A stretch of DNA of 64,000 nt from Tubiluchus corallicola (Eukaryota > Priapulida > Priapulimorpha > Priapulimorphida > Tubiluchidae), in the NCBI GenBank assembly GCA_030141605.1, contig JAQGDQ010000436.1, positions 1-64,000 of the forward strand. Reading direction: 5' to 3'. The notes beneath the pieces are model-generated. The model ran no database searches, was not told the origin of the DNA, and was given only the letters and a program-made list of their open reading frames with translations. Shown here in pieces: positions 37,290 through 52,200 of this stretch; within the stretch, counting starts at the first letter, position 1, and each line of letters starts with the position of its first letter. Made by a program: the position numbers and the translations under genes.

Positions 37290-40200
37290 TCAACAACTTG
37301 GCTGTTTCCAGGCATCTCTTAATGTAAGAACCTCTTCCCGACATTTCTCTCGCAATCTTCCGTCTTTTACTTCGTGCACTGGCATTTCAGTCTAAGAGAA
37401 ATCACACAAGCTTTAAGTTATACAGTCTTCAAGAATCACAGATCAACAAATAATGGCCAATGTTAGGAATATGATAGTTTTTCATTAACTCGTACCCTCG
37501 TAAAATTTTGAGACAATCCTGAGCACTCAGTTTAAACAAACACAAATCGTGCTACTAGTTCTTATTCACTGCATCGTCTTAATTCAGCTAACTAAAATAG
37601 CGCTGCATTAGTTTTATGTTTTCCTGCTTCAAACAGCAAATAGCGGAAGATCCAGAAATGAACGTTAACTGTCGTATAAAGTCACTACAAGCTCTGAAGA
37701 TAATCATAGTTAATTTATATTGATCAATCGCTGAATTTTTTAATGGAATAGTGGAATAAAGCATGTCACATCCAGATAATCTAAAGCAGGAATATGAAAC
37801 AGGCTGGTTTTGTCACACTTATTTCAGACAAAGCAAACATTACAAAGAAAATGAGCGGAGATCAGGATTCAGAGTCTGAACAGTAACAATCAACAATCTA
37901 TGTCTTGCAAATGTCTGCAATGCTGCTAAACTGTGGGGTGCAATGATTAGCCATCTAACAGAAAATGGGATATATTGAATGTGGGCTCTGATGTTTTTGC
38001 CAAATGTTTTGCACAATTTGTCAGAGTCAATCATCTTTCAGAAACCAAGTTTAAGTATGTTATCACCTCTCTTACCTGTTTATATTATGAACAGTATACA
38101 TACAGTATACATCAAGAAAAGTATACATACAGAGGAACTTCATTAGCAGTGGCGGCTCATAACTAAAATCAGTGGGGGTGTTGCTTCAGAAAATTTTTAG
38201 CCATTGCTTTAATACTGTGCAAAACAAAACAAACATATGTAATTTTAATGTTGTAATTTGTAATTGTAATTTTAAACAAACAAACGTACAAAAGTTTATA
38301 CATAAACTTGATAAAATCCTAAATAAAAAATTGTTTTGCTTACTAATAGCCTAAATTGCTGCAGTTCAAGCTTAATCCATTCATGGTAAGCAAGCAACAA
38401 CTGACAACAAACTGTATGAGCAACAGTACTTTCTCTACTTGGACTCAGACATGTGTGCATGGCTGCATGCACACAACAGCCAAACACCGCATTGCAGGAG
38501 CGCACTGTGCTGAGCTGTGAAGCAAACACTACTAACCTCACCTGCTCTGGTTCCGAACCAGTGTAAAGAAAGAACTAAAGAAAAAAGACTTATTATATTG
38601 AATATTATCAATAATATTGAGTGAAAATAGGGGGTGCTGCAGTTCCACAGTGTCTATACACGAGCCGCCACTGTTAATTAGTATGCAGGAGTACTCAAAA
38701 TGATATGACAGTAAATGGTAAAGGTAATATTGTAAGCTGAGCAAACAGACCTGAAAGATCTCCTGCCATGTTTGACAAAGCTGCTGCAGAAATTTATGCT
38801 GTTCCCATTCAGATGTAAAATAGAGAATCCAGTGGGCATTTTTTGTTGATCCGCCGAGAGAATGAGAGTCCTGAAAAACATTGCATGTGATCAGTTTAGT
38901 TTAATGAGGCTGCAAATAATAGCACCTCGGTGCTTCCATTAGTAACTGATAATCTTGAACTTGAGTACAAGTAATAAGTTTACATGTAAATTATATCAAA
39001 GTTTAATTCAACTTTGCGTTTGACTTATTGAAAATCTTCGATTAATTCCGAAGTCCAAAATAAATGGTAGAAATCTGCTGGCAGGCACACAGATTCTTAA
39101 CTATTCATACACGCCATCTCTCTCAATAAGGTATATATTATCAAGGACAACAATTTGAGGTGGTCATCGATCCACTTATTAACCAAGTCAAGTGTTGCTT
39201 AACTTCAATAGCTAACAACACACTTCGTAACCACGCCAAATTGATTGGCTTCATATTGTAATTGACAATGCAGGTTAATATGTCAGCACTCCAGAGCATG
39301 GAAATGATAATGCAGCATCAACAAACCACACATTCTCAATATCTCAATTTCTGATGAATCAAAAGCACATATTGTGTGGATTATTTAGAATTAGTAATTA
39401 ATCAGTTATAGTTGCCATATTTGTGACTGCGGTGGCAAAGCTTTACTAGGAAGGTAAACACCATCACCCAAATGTAGAAAGAGAGATATTAGCAGGACCT
39501 CTCAGTGCTTACCAATGCCATAATCATAATTAGGAACATGGTTCAAAGCCTTCAAGTACATTGCATAAATTACAGTAGCTTAAATGACATTAACAGCAAC
39601 CAGAATCGTATTTTAGCAAATAACTTTATTATTATCAATAAACAAAATAACATGTCTACCAGCTTGCTACTTCCATTAGATTAGTCCAGTTTTTGCAATG
39701 CATTACTTGCATGCTTCAAACCATGTCTGTAGCTGTGATTAAAGTGTTGGTAAATGCTAAAACATTAGGCATTTAAAAATGTAAATAATGACGCTCTACA
39801 TTTAGTAGCTGATGTTTACTTGTGCAAACCTAGTAAAGGCCACCATTTTAGTAACATTTCAGCTAAACTCCAATATTCAAACGTGAGAATTTGAACATTA
39901 GAAAAACATGCGAATACAGTATAAACTTGACAAGCACATATAATAATTCTTCAAATAATATCAGAACTGTAAAAAGTCATGCAAAATCATTTACAAAAAT
40001 AAGATGTACCATAAAGGTGTTTTGAAAGCTTAGAAAATAAAACTGCTTAATAGAAATTCCATAAAAAATATTTCATTACTAACTATAACTGACATGCGGC
40101 ATTTGATAACAAAATGTTCTCGTTTAACCCTCAAACATTGTTTATTAGACGTAGCAATGAGTGATTGTACAGTCTGTACTTAACTTTGCTGTTATTTTTT

Positions 40201-43200
40201 TCAGTGAAGTGTTTTGTTAGATTTCAAACATATGTTTTCAATTTTTCCACTGACAGCATGTTGTGGATTTTCCCCGGGTTTTACGCTAGCCGCTCTTAGA
40301 ATGCTGTATTATTGTGACAGTGAAAATGGGAATGGAAATAATGATGAACAAGATTAGCAAACACCACTACTGTACAGGGATTATAGCAAAGAACTGCATA
40401 TAGAATGTCATTTTGGCTTTTTAAAAGTTGTCAACTTAAGAAAAAACAGATTAGTGTGTTAGACAAGAACACAAATTGCCATTTAATTAGAAAACTACTG
40501 GCAAAATCTTGTGATAGCCGAAGCCAACCATCGCTAAAAGAGTTGTCGTCGAGCAAATGAATTACACAACTAAAACAACGGCAATCGAAGCCAGGTACAA
40601 CGACAATCGAAGCTGGATACAATGGCAATCGAAGCCAGATTAGCAGAAGGTTGTTTGTCTTTTCGTACAAAAAAACAAACGAACATTCACAGTCTGCAAG
40701 GTGAAAGCAAAACAACTTACCAGCTGTTCTAAACCTTGCATGTAAGTCTGTCAAACAAACATGCATAACGAGGTTAGTGTCTATAGAAAAACTACAGAAA
40801 AACGCTCAAAAACACTCATCATAATTACCAGAAATTGTATTTACTTGACGTAAAAAAAGCTTAGTAGCGCTGGATAAGAAAGCAGCAAAGCATAGCTCAT
40901 TGGAGAAAGTCCATAAAATCTACCACACAGTATTATACCATAAAGTGAGAAAGTGTTACATAAACAGATTTCTACAATTTTACAGAACGTACTCGTGAAA
41001 ATTACCCGTGAAAACAATTAAGAGAAATAATTGGAAACAGCACAAAAAGTATAGTAATTCTAGTGCAAAAAATTTACAAAAGTACTTACGAAAGCATCGT
41101 CGGCATGTTCATCTTCTACATACTCAAATACCTGAAGAGTTATTAAATTAAAGTTTATTTCTTACATCAAAATTTAAAAAACGATTGTCTTGAAATTCTC
41201 TCTAATTAACATAACAAAGATAACAGGTGATTATGTAGTTCATTTCAGTACGCTCACTCCTTTACTATTAACAACAGCGAAATGATAGTTCATACGTGTG
41301 ACAGTTCAAGAAATGGTCTCGTTCTGCTCTGACGACAGGAAATTTGAGCAAGCTGTTGTTTTTAGTTATGAACCAACTCCAGATAGGTGATAATCAAAGA
41401 TAATTCTTCAAGATGAAACATAGGCGATTTTTAGTCCTTTCGAAGATCAGGATCGCACCTCACAAGAAATGGAAAACAAAACTGCACAGGTGGAGTTTTC
41501 TCAATCATTAATTAACTAACCTCGACATTTCTTAACTGTGCAGCCAAACATACGCCATTATAATATATCATGATAACATAACATGTTATCATATAACATG
41601 AAGACTGACGTCTGTTTTGCAGACACCCAACCAAGAAATAATCAAAGGTGGACATGCTTAACTTTGAAAACCAATTCTAAATTAAACTCCAAACTTGTGT
41701 TACATTGTGTGAACTTATAATGGAAATACATGTGGTCAGATGTTTGAGGTAAAAGTAGAAAAAACACTTTGTAGGTATGTGTGATTCAATTTGGCAGACT
41801 CTAGAACAGTGGTTCCCAACCTTCTGCTGACGACGACCCCTTTCCAGAGCCCTGCATCATATCTCGAACCCACGAAGAACATAATCACATGTTATACTAT
41901 TATACATCATTACCTTTCACATTTATTAATTTTAACTTACTACTGTATTCAGCAAATTATTGAACAATGAGTGATTGTTTCATTAATTCATTAATGTGAT
42001 GGTTGCACCTGTTTCCCAGCAACCAGTATTGCAAGGAGATCCGGGGATAAAATGAATAGCGACACGCCTTCAGGCAGTGTACACTGTACAGAACAGCACG
42101 CATTTTCATTTTCCCGGAAAATCAAGCACCGGTAAACCGCATTTAGAGCGGGAAAAACCCTGTTTGACTTTCTAGAAAAAATGATGTAATGAGAGACTGA
42201 GGAAACAAGACCTACTTACATACTTTTCGTGAAAAGAGCATTTCTTAAAAAAGTTTTTGGACTAGCCCACGGACCCACGGGGGTCGCGACCTTAAGGTTG
42301 GGGAAACCATGCTCTAGAAAAAAAGCTGCTGATACAAACAACTGAAAGTGGAAGTCAGCAGTAAGTATGTAGAGTCCTACTGCAGCTGAGACAAATATGA
42401 ACGATTTCAACTTACCATAACACAGTAATCTCTTGACATTGAATCAACGCTGATGCTGACTAGATCGTGTAAAATTGCACTTCCCAGAGTTCGTACAAAA
42501 CCCGTCTGCAGTTCTTCGTGACACATGAGCACTCTGTCTCTGGTCATGACTAATGCACACGGCACTATGCACTGAGGTTCTTCCTCTGTTACCTAAAATA
42601 ATTTGGTGCTTCGCCATCAAGTGTTTGTGAAGAAATATTGTTGTTGCAAGATGTGTTATTCACACTTATAAACAGCATTTTCAGTAATTAGTTATCTCAT
42701 TAAAATTACACTTTTTAAAAATCACTTTATAAAATACGCTTAGTCTACACGAAACTACTTACAGCACACAGTACTTACATTAGCAAATATTTCAATTTTC
42801 ACATTTTCTTATAGTGTAATATAAAATAATACTATAATATAGTATATGACATAATATAATTGCTTTGGGCTGCCCTGGTTTGATTCATTGGCTTAATAAA
42901 AGAAAAATTTTAAGGACAGATGGGAATGTTACAAAAACTACATTAATCGAGCACCAGTACTTATGGTCGACTGACTACAAGCATCATATTACCACAGAGC
43001 ATAGGCCACAATTTTCCACAAATTTAATTCAGGGAGTTGCTCTCGATGTTCAATTTCAATAAATAAGTTTTTCATCGACAAATGAGGCACCTCAATAATA
43101 AACATGGAAAAGAAGGAGGAGGAGAAAAAGAAGAACAATACATTCACGGACCATTCAAGCAACCAAAATGAAACTTACCCCCTGTGAGACAATCTGTAGG

Positions 43201-46200
43201 AAAGCATACATCCAATCAGCTGCTTCGTGTTCGTTTGAACCGGCTAGTGTGAGTGCTGAACCATCCGATGTAATAAGCTCAAACGTGTTTGGAACATCAC
43301 TGCTAGGACAACGACGACAACCGCCCATTTCTGGACCACTAAAATATTAACACAATATTACACTGAATGCATTGAGGAAGAGGTAAAGTGCAGACTATAA
43401 TGGTTGTTAGCCTCTTTGCAGTTTCCTGGTGTTAAGTACCGCTTACACAGGGTTGATGTTCAGATGGTACAATATGTAGGAGGATTATGAGCTCATTCAA
43501 GGACCAATCAACACCTATTCGTTCAACAAACTCCACTAGAGGCATTTCAGTTCTGCTTTGTAATTGAAAAGCTAATCTTCCATTAAAGAGAAGAAATAGG
43601 TTTTTCCTTTGTTTGCTGCATGGCTAAACAAGTAAAATAGTAGTGAAAAAATACAAAAATCGCATAACAATTAATTGAACACAATTAATGTTAATACATA
43701 ATGTTTAGTTAATGTTTGATACAGTACTTTTAAACAGTGATAAAACGATAAATTATCATTTTACTTTATAATGTAGTGCGAGTATCGGAAATGACACTTT
43801 CCATGAAAAAGTGCAAAAAGCTAAGAAAGCCGTGCTAAACTAATTTTGAAAGAACTGAAGACACCTCTTAGAAACTAGACTTGAAACAAATTATAAACCA
43901 GTACAATAAACAAGTACACTGGTGTTCAACAATTTAGATTATCCTTGATAATGATTTATACTCCAGTTCTGCTACCACTAAATACATCAAGTAGCTCATG
44001 GCATATTTTAAGTCCCTTATTCACTAAAAGTACCACTCAGAAACACCATAGCTGTGAAGATGATCTATAAAGTTTTAAAATGTCATTCAAATCAGTGCTC
44101 CAGGTTCTCATAGGGTGCTTGGTTTGACAAAATAACATCATAAAAACAGCAACTACGATCACGTACAGACGTATTTGCTATCACGCTTACAAAACATACC
44201 TAATTTGTAGGCAGAGGCTTGGAACCTTGTCAAACTGTTCCTGGTACTGGTACAGCCAGCCATTTCTGAAAAAATAATAAAATTGATAAAATGTTCAAAC
44301 GTAATGAAAAAATCTATTAATAGATCGCTGAAAGAAATGAAGCAATTATTATGGTAAGAAAAGTTTATCACACTGCAAAATCTCGGGTTATTGTTCAAAT
44401 TCCTTTAATACAAATCAGCAATCATATGATTTTTTTACTTTTTCCAAGAAATCTTACTTAAGAACGAAGAAGCTGCTCTTCCAAATGGGCCCAGTGAATA
44501 TGTCGGACTTATCCAGGTGCATCAACATGCCTTCCCTATCAGTGCTCACATTGTGTGTACCTAAAGTGGCATCCAAGTCTTCCCAATGTGTCAGGGAGTA
44601 GAAGCGCAAGTCTACGTTATGCATCTGCAAGAGAAACATTAGGCCTTTAGCATGAAATCTGAGTTTGACTAGACTAAAGCTGGGGTCACATTTATTCTCA
44701 AGTTTTTTAAATATACAAATTTTCTAAACACTATGAGGTATAAGTGTTGTTGAATAAATATTTTGAATTTTTGAAAAAAATGAAATGTTTTGTTAAAAAA
44801 CGTCTCGAAAGCTCATTTCAGGTGCATCAAAATCTGCCATATCACCACGTCACTCACCCACAAACATAAAATTTGAATAACTTACTATATTCTTCTTGCC
44901 AGGTTTTTCAAGATTTGTTGGCAACCGCATGCTGTTTAAGATTTTCATATGTGGTGGTGTTACTGGGCACAAATTATTGCAAATGCATTTCAAAACAATA
45001 GCCAAATTGCAGTATGTTTAAAGATATAGCAAGAAACAAATATAACAGCTGTATGTATAAAACAAAATTTAATTAAGTAAGGGACAAATTACTGACTAAG
45101 TTTAGGATTGACTTTGAGTTCTAGAAATAGGTGTTACGCAACATTATTAGGAAATTTGAGCGTAATACCGATTAGCACAAATGACTAAATGTAACGACAT
45201 TCCATCGGTGGTTAAATTTGCTGGATGTTCAGCTTACGTAGCACGCAAAATGAACAAACTCGACACACAAACTTATCAGCGACAGTTTCCATTGCGCATT
45301 AAACAAAAACACGAAACATATGGAAATTACTGCTATCCACTTTGCAAATAAATCATTTACTTCACAGCAGGTTTCTTTGGCAATCCACTTTCGTAGCGCC
45401 ACTTTCTGCATTGTTGCATCAGTGAGCACGTTGGGAAGAACGTGGGTGTAGGGACTGCGACGAATAGCGATCTCTATGCTCGACACTATACTCCTGTAAG
45501 CAAACAAAATACGTCAAGATGAAAAGCATTTATTTGAAGTACAAACAACATACCTTCATGGTTACACAGATTTGTTGTTATTGGATGGATAGGTTTCCAT
45601 GTGGAACATAATTTTGCACATTAGCAAAATATATAAAACTAATTCACACACGAAATTTCAGACAATTATAATATGTATTCTAACAGTTTTGAGTCCGCAA
45701 ACAAAACTCTGTTTTATCACTTTAGCTTAACTGGGCTTTATCATCGACTTTTATATGCTGATTCAAAACATTTATGTTCTCAAAACAGCTCAGTTCCCTC
45801 TAAGACTTTTTTATATAATTCTGCACACTGCAAGCCAGAGTCAACCACTCAACAGCAGGCTAATGTTGATGCTTGTAGCAGGACGGGGATCCGACTCATC
45901 AAGGATATGCCTCTAAGATAAAACTCTAAATTATCAGAAGTGTCTTAGCCACATTCGGATGTGAATTCATCTTCATTTAAGAAGTAAAAAGTGAGAATCA
46001 CTTTTGTAAATGAAACTTCTGTAAACAGGTATTGAACCCAGTGATCACCCACGCATTCAATGAACAGAGTCGGCAGCAAGCTCAACTTTGGTCATCATGC
46101 TAAAGCCAACACAACTGGGACATTTATTTGAGTTCCATTAGGGGCTGTTACGTATTTCATAAGTTTTCTGTTTAATGAAAATTCATGCACATAATGCAAG

Positions 46201-49200
46201 TTTCAGAATTCGGGTGCAAATTTACCAATCTCAAAATGACAAACGATTCGTTACCTTGTTAAGTTTTCATCACCCGTACAGATCCAGAATTGCCGGCGTT
46301 TATTATGACAAACAAGATTAATTGTCTGATAATTTATGCTCAGCTGCAAGAAATGAAACCAATACGTTACTACAGAAAGCCATTCCCTCATATTTCACAG
46401 GATCATATCATAAAGTCTTGCAAATTTCTGAGCTTCTGGTTTGTAAATCTTTGTCACATAAACAAATGTAGGATAAAATTACCAAAACTCATGCTGGCTG
46501 TGGCTAATGATAATCACTTATAACTTACTCGAAGCTCAATGCATTAATTTAATAACCTGGACATGGTCAATGTACAAAGAAGTAATTTTGTTTATGTTAT
46601 GGTATGCCAGAACAAGTCTCTTTACAAATCTGATTTTCTCATTCACCAAAACAAACAAAAAAACTTGAAAACTTGAAACTGTCACTTCTTTCAAGAACTT
46701 ACAACTTGCTAGCCAAATATAATTATGTGTAGAATGTTTGTCAGCAGAGTTTCAGTGAAAATGCAATACAAAACACTGACAATGCTACACAAAATACTGA
46801 AAATGCTACACAAAACACTGACAATGCCATACAAAACACTGACAATGCTACACAAAATACTGACAATGCTACACAAAACACTGACAATGCCATACAAAAC
46901 ACTGACAATGCTACACAAAACACTGACAATGCCATACAAAATACTGACAATGCTACACAAAACACTGACAATGCCATACAAAACACTGACAATGCCATAC
47001 AAAACACTGACAATGCTACACAAAACACTGACAATGCTATACAAAATACTGACAATGCTATAAAAAATACTGACAATGCCATACAAAATACTGACAATGC
47101 AATACAAAATACTGACAATGCTATACAATATAGTGACAATGCCATACAAAACACTGACAATGCTATACAAAGCACTGAGAATGCTATACAAAGCACTGAC
47201 AATGCTATACAAAATGCTGATAATACAATGCAATTTGCTGACAATGCCACTACTTCTTGCTAGTGAAGATGTTACTGACAATTTCTGTCCATGGAAGTTC
47301 TAAGCATTCCTCTAAGCAGTGAACCTTTGTTTATAACAAACTAAGGAGGAGTGGCACATTAGTTTACTATGTCAGTTGTAATACTGAAGATTTACTATAG
47401 TCTACTACAACAGAGTACAATGCTACTTCACTGACATGTGCTACATCAAAATACAAGCTTAGCCAATAGTTTTTCCTGGGCTTCCTTCTCAAACTGTGCA
47501 CTTTTTCTGTGGCAAGACCGGAATGTAGCTCATTATCAAAGCTAATTGTTTAAGAAGGGGACACAGAACTGCATGCATATCAGATGCATATATAATTAAA
47601 CTTTGGTGAGGTGAACAGCCAGAATCAGTATGGCAATGAAACCACCTAAAGCTAGTACTGAGCTCGGCAGTCACTCGTCCATTCATTGACCAGCCTTGAC
47701 AACTAGCCTTGCTTAACCTCAGTAGCTAAATGTACTGTATAACTTCTAGTTTGACTTTGTCCCAGTGTAAGCATATATGCATTACTTATCTAAAATATAA
47801 TTAAATGAACAATATAACATAAGAAAACAAGCCATTTAAATTCGTCAAACGCATCAGCAAAATGCAGTAGTACAACAAAGTGATACAAGTTCTTACCGAG
47901 ATGTAGTCCAGTTCCGTATAGCCCATACTGGCTTCCTTTCTGTATTTACCCGGCTCTAATCCATGCCGTAGAAAATACATGCAGCGATCAGTTAACATGA
48001 GAAAGATTGTTAGCACTTCTCCTTCCGTATGATTTGTAGACGCATGAAACATCTACAAGAAAAATAAAAACAAAATGAAATCATAAATTAATGTTCACAG
48101 CAATAACTTATTATTTAACAACAATATTCCTCAAGAAATAAATTTCATATAGAGGAAACAAATGCGGTGGAAATTCAAACCAGTTCTCCAGGTGAGGCCA
48201 GCAGCTCAAATGACAAAGCAACCCGCCATGTAGACAGGAGATTTTGCATTCGAATTCTGGCTGGCCCACAATTTTTCAGTGCCTCTTTCTTCGAGTGATT
48301 AGCCAATAGCTATTTGTTATAAGCGTGACGTCTTTTTTTAACACATGCTTATATATATATATATATATGTGTATGCATATATACGTTTATTTATATATAC
48401 ATGAATGGAAAAATAAATAGTCGTTGTTAAATTCTATCCTATAACATATTTTCACGTACACCTACCACTTGAGGATTCACAAAAAAGTATTGAAAATGAA
48501 TTATAACAGCTGATCTCAAGAGGAATCAGGGTTTCAGTAACAGTATGACCAATGCTCTACTAAAATACTTAAATGCCAAATTAGCCAAAATGCTGGCACC
48601 TGAAAAACAACAGAATATAGTTTTTTACCGAGTTCACAAAATGTTACTTGACTTTTTATCCAGAAGATGGCAGCACGGGCTCTGCTTTAATGCCTAGCCA
48701 ATGCAAGTATAATTGCCGTTCCTGCCACATAAACAATAGTGATATCAAACAGTTAATAATTAAGATTTACCTACCTTATAAAACTGTTCATTCTGATGTT
48801 CCGCCACGTCCAGCATGGTCAGCAAGAGGGTATTATTGTCCAGTTTTATTTCAGATTCATGGAGAACTCCGGGCCGTTGCGGCTTTTTGATGGCCGTTCT
48901 CTTGTTGGCCAAAACGGGTTGAACTACCGTAGACGTTTTCGTCAGAACGTGCAGGGAATCATTCTCGTAACTCGCCTGCGATTCCGCTTTCGATTCTAAA
49001 CCATCCCCTAATTCGACTATATCACTCGTATCCAACACCGGAACATCGTTCTGAATTTCACATGGATTTTTATTCACGTTATCACAGCTTCGATTTGAAA
49101 AATGCAGATCATACACAGACACTTCGTCATTTGCAAACACCGCCTTCTCTTCGCGAACAATGTCATCGGCATCGAGAGCATTCAACTTAGCTTCGGCATT

Positions 49201-52200
49201 GGCAATTTCTGTCGCAAGATCTAAACAATTTCCTGGCAGCTTATGCCCACTATCAACATCATTATTTTGCACTGCATTCACAAAAGTCTCGGGATCAGAC
49301 AAATAACATCTGACGTCATCTGACACCTTATTAGGCAAATTAAAACTGACTTTTAATGTCGGCGAAAAAAGATCTGAACCAGCCGGTTGTCGTTTTGACA
49401 GATTAGTGTTCTCTTTTTCTTCAGTAGAACTCCTTGTAGTTGACGATGTTTCTTGTTTCAAAGGTTTATGGCTACTACTGACAGAAGTTCCAGATTCGTG
49501 GTTTTCATGACCAATCTTTCTTTGTGGAAGTGCTTGTTTGCCAGACTTTGATAAGCCAATGTCCACTGGTCTCTTTCCAGATTTTTTCCCTTTATCTGTG
49601 AGCTTAGTCGGAGGAGTTCGCTTCCTGGTTGCTTTGCTGTTTCTTACCTTTAGTGTGGAAAAACAATTAAAATAGGACATCAGTAGTGAAGAAAACTTAA
49701 GCAATTAGGAAAATATTGTGTTTTGGTAAAACTTTATCTTAACATTTGCATTACGTAATTAGCTTAGATTGTATAGGGTACGGTCTGTCTCTGGTTGCCT
49801 AGTACTTTCTCAAAGATTCACATACACTGGTTTCAAGTCAAATTTTCTGAGCCATATCATTTCAACTGTCCAATAGCTTTTGTAACGATCAATTCATTAA
49901 GGCTGTGGACATACCAGTTCAACTTCTAGAAATGGCAAGCCAAAAATTCAGAGTCCTGCACCTAAATTCACTACTCACCCTAATGACTTCTAGACTTGCG
50001 TCGTCATTGTCGTAGCTTATTTGATCTAAACGCCGGATTCGATGATTGTCCAAAAGTTTATGTGTTTCACCAGTGTCTGTAACAGATGCATGAACAATGT
50101 GCGAAATGGAAACAATAGACGGTGTGAAAATAAAACAGTTAACAATCATCGCAGGCATTTTGTTTACAAATGGAACAACATTTGTAAGAGAAACCCTCTA
50201 GTCAACGTCAACCAACAAACTTTTGCTAGGAGAGTAAAACTCCATATCAGCTTTGCAACATTGAAAAGGTGATGCGCACTGAGCAAGTTGCAACAGAAGA
50301 GAATGATAATGAATGCATAGTTGAAAATGGATCCATCCTACGTTTATGGTTCTGGGAGATGACTTAGAACGAAAACTAAGTGCTTTAGTTAGCAAAAATA
50401 ATCACATCTGAGGCCGCGTTATAAGAAAATTTTATGTCAGATACAAGTCCAGGGGACGCACATCCTTGGACTTTGCCAAGCTGATCACCCAACTGGCTAT
50501 TAACATGTCATCTGGTGAAATCTCAGCACTTTAGTTAGTAAAAGTAATTACATTAGAGACCTTTGCCAACCTAAGCATCCAGTTGGTTGCTAACACTATA
50601 GAAAAAAAAACAATGAGAATTCAAATGATGCACAGATGTCGACCGATATACGAAATACCTTTTAGTTCCTTTGGTGATTGTCGCGGACTCTTGCTGTTCC
50701 CAGTAAGACTAGAATGTGTAGAGCTCTCCATTAGACTAGAGTAATCGCTGTCTGGTAGGTCCTTGCTAGAAACCCGAGACAGCTGCAACAGAAATCATTG
50801 CTGGTAACAGCAAGTAAATACATAATAAGCACTCATCATAAAGGACGTCGGTTCAAATCTAAACTAAGTCCTGATTTTTATATTTTCTTCTTTACAATTA
50901 TATTAAAGGTCAGTAAATTAATAATTATGGGGTTTATTCCAACAGAAAGCAACAATATTGCAAATAACATTAAAATAACTAATTAAGCATTTAATCAGTT
51001 TAAGAAAAATCAGAACTTACACTGCACTAGAAAATAACATAGTAACTAAAAAGTACAGAATGTGATATTTCGTTCTCATTTTTGGTTGTTCCAAGCTATG
51101 ATCAAGAACAAATTACTGAAAAAACATTTTTTGTATTATTATAATTATATAAAAATGAAGCTGAGTCGTGACGCTATCTTTCACAGCACCGATGGTGCCG
51201 ATTTCCTTATCAAACAGATATTCTGTTTTGCCAAAACTACGTAAACATGTTATTACTATACAATAATGAAGAGTATTATTAACAACAAACCAATTAGTCA
51301 AATTACCTTAATTAGTCATAACACTATAATTGATTATAGTTGTGTAACAGTTAAGCTAATCTATAAATGTGTGATTGCATAGCAAAATCATCCATAAGGC
51401 AATTAAGCTTTTCTAGTTATTCAAATGTCCTGAATTTCCATTTCATGAGGATCATTTTGGTACCAAGCTCATCGTGCCACGTTACTTCTAAGCCGAGATA
51501 ATCTACATTGAAATCGAGGTGCAGGCTATTCACTGAAAAACATAACCTTGAGAAAATCACTGTTAAAGTTAGCCATTGTTTTCTGTTGTGTTTCTACAAA
51601 ACACTTAGCAACCGTACGAAAGTGCAGTTGCTATGGACTTTATAAGAGCACATTGAAGTTTTGTTTAAATCCAGTAGATGGTGCTCTCTGATGAAGATCT
51701 GAGCTTGTCAACAGAAAAAAAACGAAGAAAAATAGATACTTCCACGATCCACTATCGGAGTTACAAAATACAAGTTTTTTTTTGCAATTGCAGTACTAGT
51801 TTTTATCCAGAAAAGTGGATAAGAGGTTATAAAAATAGATTTTTAGTACTTTTGAACTTTTTCTTGATAATTTGATGCTAGAATAAAAAAGTCCAATACA
51901 TTTAGCATTTGTTTTGATAAAAACAGAAAATCGACTTTTGACAAACTTTTTGGTGCATTCTACTTTGAGAGGCATCATAACGCAGTTTAAACTATGCCGA
52001 CTTATGGGCAGTTCTGGTTTGCAAACACACGTATAATGAGTTAAGGAAGGAAAAAGCTGAAACATAAGAACTTAGGACAGCTAGGTCATGTGGATTTATA
52101 GCTCTACTGGTTAAAGCATTACAAGTTGTAATCTCTGTCAAGTCATAACAGAATTTAAACTCTATTAATACTCAATTTTGTTACTACAGTGCAAGTTTTA

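Noticed and set aside
46709-47303. Reading frames of 112-190 codons on both strands
   Set aside because: They are products of the 21-bp minisatellite inside a PLEKHM2 intron.
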